IMG/VR virus record: IMGVR_UViG_3300009149_000014
Coordinates: 52,186 to 116,185 of that record
Source: a virus
DNA length: 64,000 bases
Strand: one strand, 5' to 3'
Each line of letters begins with the position of its first letter. Positions within the stretch are counted from its first letter, which is position 1. Below the pieces are notes generated by a model. It did not search any database and was not told the DNA's origin. It saw nothing but the letters and a program-made list of their open reading frames with translations. Both the position numbers and the translations under genes were made by a program. Shown in pieces: positions 58,517-64,000 of the stretch.

Positions 58517-58708
58517 ATGAAGCAGTATTATAATGATCGTCTTTTAAGTTTTCAAAAAGTTAGATTAGCTGTGTTTTTATCAGTTATTTGTGGTTTTTTT
58601 GTTGGAAGTATTTTGTTGGGAAGTTTTATTGGTTTAATGATATTATTGTTTGATTTTATCTTTTTGAGGAAGATAAATTCGAATAGTGGTCGTTGCCGTA
58701 TAGGGTAG
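58517..58708 (+). CDS. Small two-helix membrane protein
   Basis: A 63-residue protein with one long or two close hydrophobic segments (VRLAVFLSVICGFFVGSILL and GSFIGLMILLFDFIFL) and a basic C-terminus. Its last codons run into the duplicated 41-bp segment at 58686, so its original end may have been altered. ATTTTGAGATC lies just upstream of its ATG. Holin-like size, but no lysis partner is seen. Confidence 0.45.
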   Translation: MKQYYNDRLLSFQKVRLAVFLSVICGFFVGSILLGSFIGLMILLFDFIFLRKINSNSGRCRIG

Positions 58709-58726
58709 GGAATAGGTCGGCTTGTT
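58686..58726. repeat. 41-bp copy of part of the 50901-51560 gene
   Basis: 39 of 41 bases are identical to 51495-51535 in the same orientation. Here it is out of its gene context, overlapping the end of the 58517 gene and ending just before ATG 58727. Confidence 0.85.
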
Positions 58727-59083
58727 ATGTTCAATTACTTGATAAACGTCCGCAGAAGGAAACAATCAACCAAAACTTATTGTTTTGGCTTGTTTTTATC
58801 TGATCTATCAGGCCAAAATATACCATGTTCTCCAAGGCGATCGGATACCATATCACTTGATCATTTTGCTGAAACTACAGTAACCAAACAATTAGCGAAA
58901 TCACTACCTGGTGAATGGTTACCAGAACCGATCACCCCTGTTTTAAGTCCTGGTCTCTACCTTGGTTTTGCCGAAATTACGGCAACCCAGCAATTAGCGA
59001 AATCACTACCTGGTGAATGGTTACCAGAACCGATCACCCCTGTTTTAAGTCCTGGTCTACATTTAGGTCTTGAGGAGTTATGA
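58727..59083 (+). CDS. Small protein with duplicated Pro-rich unit
   Basis: A 118-residue protein. Residues 50-115 contain two copies of TxQLAKSLPGEWLPEPITPV then LSPGLxLG. ATG 58727 follows directly after the duplicated 41-bp segment and has no good ribosome site, so an alternative start or a chimeric origin is possible. Family not recognised; perhaps a fibre chaperone or linker. Confidence 0.4.
   Translation: MFNYLINVRRRKQSTKTYCFGLFLSDLSGQNIPCSPRRSDTISLDHFAETTVTKQLAKSLPGEWLPEPITPVLSPGLYLGFAEITATQQLAKSLPGEWLPEPITPVLSPGLHLGLEEL
58863..59066 (+). repeat. 102-bp tandem duplication
   Basis: 68 bases at 58889-58956 (starting CAATTAGCGAAATCACTACC) are identical to 58991-59058; the flanking parts of each unit are diverged. 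Confidence 0.9.
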
Positions 59084-60708
59084 TGTCTGACATTTTTTTT
59101 GATTTTTCCGCCGCTAACAACGGCACCGGAACAGTACCGACTCAAGCAGCAAGCCCAGGTGGCGTTGGTGCGTTCAATACTGTTGCCGGTAGAACACCAT
59201 TATCAGGTGATACTTGGTGGATAAGACGAACCAGCTCTTCCGACATATTAGCTGCCAATATTACAGTTAATGTTGTCGATTTTTCTATAGTTGGATGGCC
59301 TGTAGTAGAAGATAATATGTATATCGATAGGCCGACATCGGGAGTTATAGCTGGCTGGGATGACGACGTGGAAGAGTATGCTGTATTTAATGCTGGAACT
59401 AATAGATCGTTAGTAGTTGATGAAAATTGCGTGCGCGGAAACTTGTTCTCTGGTATTTATCTATTGGGTACTGGATCATCTGGTGTTGTAAGATTAAACA
59501 TGGATGATAAGTCGCGCCATGTAGTGGTAGAGAGATGTAGATTTGAAAATCCCTTAAGAAACGGCAATGCTCCTGTAGCCTTAATCGATGGGGACAATCA
59601 CTATATTTCAAAACTCGATCTACGAGGTTCTGCTCTTACGACTAGCACGGTATATACCGTACGCTGGAATGCGAGCAATTGTATTTGTAGCGATTTAAAT
59701 CTGGTTTTTGGTAGAATTGATTATACAAACGATGGGTTTGGGTTATTAATATCTGGTGCCTATAATATATTTAATAGAATCGACATAACACTAGAAAATT
59801 CTTCATTGGCTGGTGATTTAATATCAATAAGTAGCGGTGCTGCTAATACTAAAATACTTAATTGTATGGTGACTAATACAAGTGGAGATACGAACGCTGG
59901 TATAATAGTCTTGTCCTCAGACAGCTCTGAAATAGAACTGGACTTTAACAATCAGGGACCTCAATCTATTAACGTTCCTAGTTCGTTTAAAAGCGGTATA
60001 ATTAAAATTAGCAACGCTTCTTTTAATAGTTCTTTTTTATTGAGTGGTACTGATAATTATGTAGAATTAGACAATGTGGTGATACCAGCAGGTTTAACCA
60101 GCGTTACTAATGGCAATTTAATAGTCGCTAAAGATCTTTTATGCGATGCTTCTTATACATCTCATATTGCCAATCATAATTCTATTTTGTATTCAATGAA
60201 TCACGGCCAAGTTGCCGGTCTGTGGCGCAGTGAATCAGCTTTTGGATACTTGCAAAGCTCTAATGTTGTTCGCACTGGTGGAGGTTCTTTTTCCTTATAC
60301 GGGGAAAGAACAAATCTCAGTGCTGTTGGCAACGCATTTTATAATTTTCCTTACATAGGAGATTCAAGAGCAGAAGCGATATTGTTGTCTTTAACCACAG
60401 GTGCGAGAACTGTGACTGTGTTCGGTGCTCATAAATTGTTTTCTTCGCCTTTAAAGAACACCAATTTGTGGTTGGAGCTAGAGTACAAGGACGGTGATGG
60501 TAATCCTCGGATAATCACATCATTGAAGCAATCGGTGTTAACCACCGATAATAGTGTCTGGGTTAATGATTCAGGTTTAACGTTGTTCAAGATGGAACTT
60601 GGTTTTACCCTACCATCAAATCAAGTTTGCCCATTGAGAATAAGAGGCAATTTGCCACCAGAGTCCGGTGCTTATTTCTATTTGGATGTAACACCGGTAA
60701 TTGTTTAA
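59083..60708 (+). CDS. Beta-helix tail fibre/spike protein, paralogue 1
   Basis: A 541-residue protein. Two adjacent ATG codons follow GAGGAG; the second (59083) has better spacing. N-terminal FFDFSAANNGTGTVPTQAAS and PGGVGAFNT are shared with the next two fibre genes. Residues 90-400 have short regular strands and Asn/Asp turns typical of a right-handed beta-helix (VVVERCRFENPLRNGNAPVA). The C-terminal 120 residues form a separate beta domain (TTGARTVTVFGAHKLFSSPL). Probably a receptor-binding or glycan-degrading spike. Confidence 0.7.
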   Translation: MSDIFFDFSAANNGTGTVPTQAASPGGVGAFNTVAGRTPLSGDTWWIRRTSSSDILAANITVNVVDFSIVGWPVVEDNMYIDRPTSGVIAGWDDDVEEYAVFNAGTNRSLVVDENCVRGNLFSGIYLLGTGSSGVVRLNMDDKSRHVVVERCRFENPLRNGNAPVALIDGDNHYISKLDLRGSALTTSTVYTVRWNASNCICSDLNLVFGRIDYTNDGFGLLISGAYNIFNRIDITLENSSLAGDLISISSGAANTKILNCMVTNTSGDTNAGIIVLSSDSSEIELDFNNQGPQSINVPSSFKSGIIKISNASFNSSFLLSGTDNYVELDNVVIPAGLTSVTNGNLIVAKDLLCDASYTSHIANHNSILYSMNHGQVAGLWRSESAFGYLQSSNVVRTGGGSFSLYGERTNLSAVGNAFYNFPYIGDSRAEAILLSLTTGARTVTVFGAHKLFSSPLKNTNLWLELEYKDGDGNPRIITSLKQSVLTTDNSVWVNDSGLTLFKMELGFTLPSNQVCPLRIRGNLPPESGAYFYLDVTPVIV

Positions 60709-60742
60709 TGAGTCGCTTGACTTAATCACAATCAACTAAACC

Positions 60743-60838
60743 ATGCGTTGTAAAATGGAACTAATCATTTCTATAAGCATTTTAGCCTTAGCGTGGTTTA
60801 CACTTTACTGTGTGATCATATGGTGGTACAACTATTAG
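60743..60838 (+). CDS. 31-residue single-pass membrane peptide (candidate)
   Basis: The frame MRCKMELIISISILALAWFT, then LYCVIIWWYNY, is a credible membrane helix with a short basic N-terminus and aromatic end. It lies in the 293-base gap between fibre genes, which otherwise holds only the leader repeat. No ribosome site is obvious. Small size makes the call uncertain. Confidence 0.3.
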   Translation: MRCKMELIISISILALAWFTLYCVIIWWYNY

Positions 60839-60944
60839 TTGTGGGTTTCGAATAATCGCGACAAATCAGTTTTCGATTACGAATTGAATCGATCAACACT
60901 GTTCGACAATTTTGTCTAAAAGATTATTACTTCTACATCTGATG

Positions 60945-61001
60945 TTTAATTTTTATTCATCTCAAAGTTAAACAGAATATTCACATTTTGAGATCTTTAG
61001 A
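60945..61001 (+). promoter_or_regulatory. Conserved leader with inverted repeat, copy 2
   Basis: Matches 52265-52321 almost base for base; the stem arms are at 60959-60966 and 60987-60994. The similarity continues into the coding start. Confidence 0.55.
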
Positions 61002-62246
61002 ATGCCAAAAATTACTTATCCAAACAAGTCAGTCGGCGATCAATTCACAGCCGACGAAGCCACAGAAATTAAAACTTCTGTTAACGCTTTGTACGATCAA
61101 GTAGAAGGCACTCTCCAAGGCCCTCAAGGAGATCCAGGCCCTCAAGGAGATCCTGGTCCACAAGGAGATCCAGGTTCTTCTAGATTTGAAGTTATAATTG
61201 ATACTACTGTCTCTAGGACTCTTATTTTAACGGATTCTCAGAAGTATATTAGGTTCACTAATCATTCTCCGGTGACTGTTACTATTCCGTTGCAGTCTGC
61301 TGTTGCTTGGGAAGATTTTGAAGAGATAGCTATTGAGCAGGCTGGTGATGGTGTTGTTACAGTTGAGGGTGATGCTGGTGTTGCGGTTAATTCGAGTGGT
61401 GATCCGATTACTACTGGCCAATATTCTTTTCTTACCATCAAAAGAGTTGCTGAAAATCAGTGGGTAGTGTCTGGGGCTGGCGAAGGAGCATCTGGTTTAT
61501 CTGATTTATCTGATGTCGATTCTTCAGTAGCCACACCTAATAATGGTGATATCTTAGTTTATAGGTCTGCTGATTCTAAATGGGTTCTAGAAGCCAAACC
61601 AGTTGGTGGTGTAAGTTCCGGTTCCTGGAGAGTTGTTTCTAGTAGTAATTATACAGCTGTGCCGTTAACTACTTCTAGAATTGCTATGAGTGACACTGAT
61701 GGTTTTAAGATGGGTCTCCCTGTTAAATACTCATACGATGGTTCCTCTTATTATGGTGTGATTACAGCTGTTTCCACCGATGCCTATGTAGATATAGCTG
61801 GTGCACCACTTAATGTTTTAATACCTATAACAGAATTGGCGCTGGGTCCATCATACAGTGTTGTTCAAGTCGTACTAGTGGTAGATGGAAATTATGCTGA
61901 TGACGTTTCTGATCTGTTGTTACTTGATATGAATACTTACTTTCGCTGGCAAGCCGCTAGTGCAGCTTTGGTTCAGTTTCAATTTGTTCATAATGTTGAA
62001 GATAGTGGCAGTCAGCCTTTGGTTAATATCAAAATCAATGATAATTTCGTTGGGACAGACAATTCGAACAATGGAGTCCAATTGGGGTCGGCGGGAACAT
62101 GGGTTTCAACTACTCCCGTTGGAATAAACCCAGCATATTACATTGCAAATAAAGATGATGATCTTGAGATCGCATGTACCGTTGTTGGGGGTGCCTTAAA
62201 TGCAGCCAACTTAACTGGTAATTTGGTGTTCGTAAAATTTGATTGA
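61002..62246 (+). CDS. Collagen-like tail fibre protein, paralogue 2
   Basis: A 414-residue paralogue of the protein at 52322. The first 60 residues are almost the same, with the collagen-like run longer by one triplet (GPQGDPGPQGDPGPQGDPG). It has an extra segment around residues 155-190 (LSDLSDVDSSVATPNNGDIL, a common phage-fibre hinge) before the shared C-terminal domain (WRVVSSSNYTAVPLTTSRIA). Likely an alternative fibre or fibre part with a different binding surface. Confidence 0.75.
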   Translation: MPKITYPNKSVGDQFTADEATEIKTSVNALYDQVEGTLQGPQGDPGPQGDPGPQGDPGSSRFEVIIDTTVSRTLILTDSQKYIRFTNHSPVTVTIPLQSAVAWEDFEEIAIEQAGDGVVTVEGDAGVAVNSSGDPITTGQYSFLTIKRVAENQWVVSGAGEGASGLSDLSDVDSSVATPNNGDILVYRSADSKWVLEAKPVGGVSSGSWRVVSSSNYTAVPLTTSRIAMSDTDGFKMGLPVKYSYDGSSYYGVITAVSTDAYVDIAGAPLNVLIPITELALGPSYSVVQVVLVVDGNYADDVSDLLLLDMNTYFRWQAASAALVQFQFVHNVEDSGSQPLVNIKINDNFVGTDNSNNGVQLGSAGTWVSTTPVGINPAYYIANKDDDLEIACTVVGGALNAANLTGNLVFVKFD

Positions 62247-62272
62247 TTTAGTTTTCATATTGGATATTATAC

Positions 62273-63889
62273 ATGGCTACCTATTTTGTTGATTTGTCTG
62301 CTGTCAATAATGGCGATGGTTCTACCCCAGGTCAAGCAGCGACTCCTGGTGGTGTTGGGGCTTTTAATACTTTAGTGGGTCTGATTTACGGTGCTGGGGA
62401 TCAATTTTGGTTGAGACGTGTTGTTGCTAGTAGCCCTTTTGGTAGTGATATCACTATTGCTAATACCGATGTTATTTTAATTGGTTGGCCTGTTTCTGGT
62501 GATGATTATTATAACACTCGACCAGCGAGTGGTATTTCAGAAGGTTGGGATTCCGATGTCTCTATGTATGCGACGTTTGAATTCACTGGTTCGAACATCG
62601 AATTCAATGTTTCGGGGGCACGGTGCGAGTTTTATAGGTTGAATGGTATGTCTGCGAACGGCGATTCTCTGTCCGTTACCGGCCCCGATTTTACTATGAA
62701 ACATTGTGTGTGGAGCGTTGATACAGTGACGAATAGCTGGCCTTTTGTCATGACCACTACAGCGGTTCGAATGTTATTAGAACATTGTGTTTTCAACATC
62801 GAAAGTTTCACGGGATCTTCTCCATTTTTTGCTGCAGGTCAAGATTTTAGAGTTTTTAGATATATTGAAGTCAATATTGTTGATCTAAATCACAGCAGCA
62901 TTTTAGTTAGATGGGGTATCAATAATGTTTTCGACAATGTAATCTTTAATGTTACTAACTTGTCTGGGTCTGTTGCTCCTGTTTTTATGTCAGACACATC
63001 TGAAACTAATTTAACCGTTTTAGGTATGCATTTTAATGTCACGAATGATTTGACAGCATCTGATAATTCGTCCGCAAATCGATTTGGGGACAATACTATT
63101 GCCCATGATGTTAGAATAGACGCCTGTAGCGGACTTTGGGTATCAACAAATAGCAGGATATATGTGGCTGCTTTTAGTAGGAAGACAAGCAAGAACCAGC
63201 TCTTTTCTGCGGGAGCAGGCTCAGAATTTTATGTAAATAATCTAATTGGTCTTCCGGGCGATAACCAGCTTATTGATTTATCTAGCAGTTCCACCGCAAT
63301 TCTTCGGAATTTTCAACCAGGTCCGGCTTCAAATCCTGTTGATGTTCTTAATAAATCCAGTGTTTTCAGTCTGGATCACAACAATATTAAAGGTGCTTGG
63401 AAGAAATATGTGCCAAATGGAACCGCCGAAACTTCGACAGTATTTAGAGTCGATGGTTCTACTTACAGTGTTTTGCTGGAACCCATTTCGAACGTTCCAC
63501 ACAATTTTATACATGGAATGCTTGGATTCTCGCAACCGTTTGAGGATTCGTTGTTTTTGTCGGTTACACCCGGTCTCGCTACAATCACACTTTATGGAGC
63601 ATATCAAGGATATATAAACGGTTTAACAAACCAAGATATTTGGATGGAATTAGAATATCTCAATGCTTTGAACAATGTTGTTTTGTCTTCCACTAGAGAT
63701 CTTGGCAATTCAAAGACTATGGTATCTAGTGATGTGTCTGTTTGGAGTGGAGAAACCGGGTTAACCCCATTTAAACTTGAAATTACTATTGATTTCTCGT
63801 CTAATCAAATTGTTCCGGTTAGACTATTCGGGTTGACTTTTGAATCATTTTCATATGTGTACTTTGACCCAAAACCGGTTGTTTCATAG
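62273..63889 (+). CDS. Beta-helix tail fibre/spike protein, paralogue 2
   Basis: A 538-residue paralogue of the protein at 59083, with N-terminus ATYFVDLSAVNNGDGSTPGQ and PGGVGAFNTL, a middle of short strands (MKHCVWSVDTVTNSWPFVMT), and C-terminal PGLATITLYGAYQGYINGL. The central part has diverged most, as expected for a receptor-binding region. Starts 26 bases after the collagen-like fibre gene. Confidence 0.7.
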   Translation: MATYFVDLSAVNNGDGSTPGQAATPGGVGAFNTLVGLIYGAGDQFWLRRVVASSPFGSDITIANTDVILIGWPVSGDDYYNTRPASGISEGWDSDVSMYATFEFTGSNIEFNVSGARCEFYRLNGMSANGDSLSVTGPDFTMKHCVWSVDTVTNSWPFVMTTTAVRMLLEHCVFNIESFTGSSPFFAAGQDFRVFRYIEVNIVDLNHSSILVRWGINNVFDNVIFNVTNLSGSVAPVFMSDTSETNLTVLGMHFNVTNDLTASDNSSANRFGDNTIAHDVRIDACSGLWVSTNSRIYVAAFSRKTSKNQLFSAGAGSEFYVNNLIGLPGDNQLIDLSSSSTAILRNFQPGPASNPVDVLNKSSVFSLDHNNIKGAWKKYVPNGTAETSTVFRVDGSTYSVLLEPISNVPHNFIHGMLGFSQPFEDSLFLSVTPGLATITLYGAYQGYINGLTNQDIWMELEYLNALNNVVLSSTRDLGNSKTMVSSDVSVWSGETGLTPFKLEITIDFSSNQIVPVRLFGLTFESFSYVYFDPKPVVS

Positions 63890-63897
63890 GTTAAATT

Positions 63898-64000
63898 ATG
63901 GCCACTTATTTTGTTGATTTTTCTGCTGCTAATAATGGCGATGGCTCTTCTCATGTTCAAGCTCCCACACCTGGTGGTGTGGGAGCTTTCAATTCTTTAG
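63898..64000 (+). CDS. Beta-helix tail fibre/spike protein, paralogue 3 (cut by window end)
   Basis: Only 34 codons are visible. ATYFVDFSAANNGDGSSHVQ and PGGVGAFNSL match the N-termini of the two preceding beta-helix genes. Starts eight bases after the preceding stop, so these form a tandem array. The conserved TPGGVG coding stretch includes a 12-bp perfect inverted repeat (63960-63987). Confidence 0.75.
   Translation, partial: MATYFVDFSAANNGDGSSHVQAPTPGGVGAFNSL

Noticed and set aside
60840-60940. T-loop-like GGTTTCGAATAATC considered as part of a tRNA
   Set aside because: No matching acceptor or anticodon stems can be drawn around it.
63960-63987. 12-bp perfect hairpin considered as a terminator
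   Set aside because: It lies inside the start of a fibre gene, codes for the conserved PTPGGVG motif and has no T tract.

Overview
The window is a stretch of a large, strictly lytic-looking tailed phage of the T4-like myovirus type. It carries a recognisable T4-style set: contractile sheath, tube, tape measure, wedge proteins gp53, gp25 and gp6, an OB-fold spike, a gp55-like late sigma factor, terminase, portal, prohead protease, scaffold and a gp23-like capsid protein. No integrase, tRNA, CRISPR array or host gene was seen. The AT-leaning composition, B12-dependent ribonucleotide reductase and GNAxDFGDL-type fibre repeats are reminiscent of uncultivated aquatic phages. That host guess is inference only.

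Layout. 1-6.1 kb: sheath (cut by the window edge), an acetyltransferase-like gene, three tail-tube paralogues, and a gp26-like tail chaperone gene whose second part appears to be read by a ribosomal frameshift. 6.1-20.6 kb: a Cys-rich protein, a primase-like TOPRIM gene, the tape measure with six 50-residue repeats, then baseplate genes with a hub-like gene on the opposite strand. 20.2-28.9 kb: small genes, class II ribonucleotide reductase and a UvsW-like helicase (both split by inteins), and a gp55-like sigma factor. 29-41.5 kb: packaging and head genes, with a third intein in the large terminase.

41.5-43.5 kb holds the most unusual gene: a two-HTH LAGLIDADG homing endonuclease fused to a DNA methyltransferase, preceded by a perfect 24-bp inverted repeat. 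43.7-47 kb: three genes with N-terminal prohead-protease-like sites, one of them sigma-factor-like. They may be proteins packaged in the head and injected with the DNA. 47-51.7 kb: a second TOPRIM protein and a run of small genes, several with zinc knuckles. 51.7-64 kb: the adhesion region, with collagen-like fibre paralogues, a three-module GNAxDFGDL repeat protein, a frameshifted concanavalin-like gene, tandem-repeat mini-proteins and three beta-helix fibre paralogues (the last cut by the window end).

Together the genes build the virion (tail 0-20 kb, head 29-41 kb, fibres 52-64 kb), supply deoxynucleotides and DNA remodelling (21-28 kb) and redirect transcription (gp55-like factor plus a recurrent CAAATATA/TAAATATA motif upstream of several genes). 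Selfish elements, namely three inteins and the endonuclease-methyltransferase, sit in or next to the most conserved genes.
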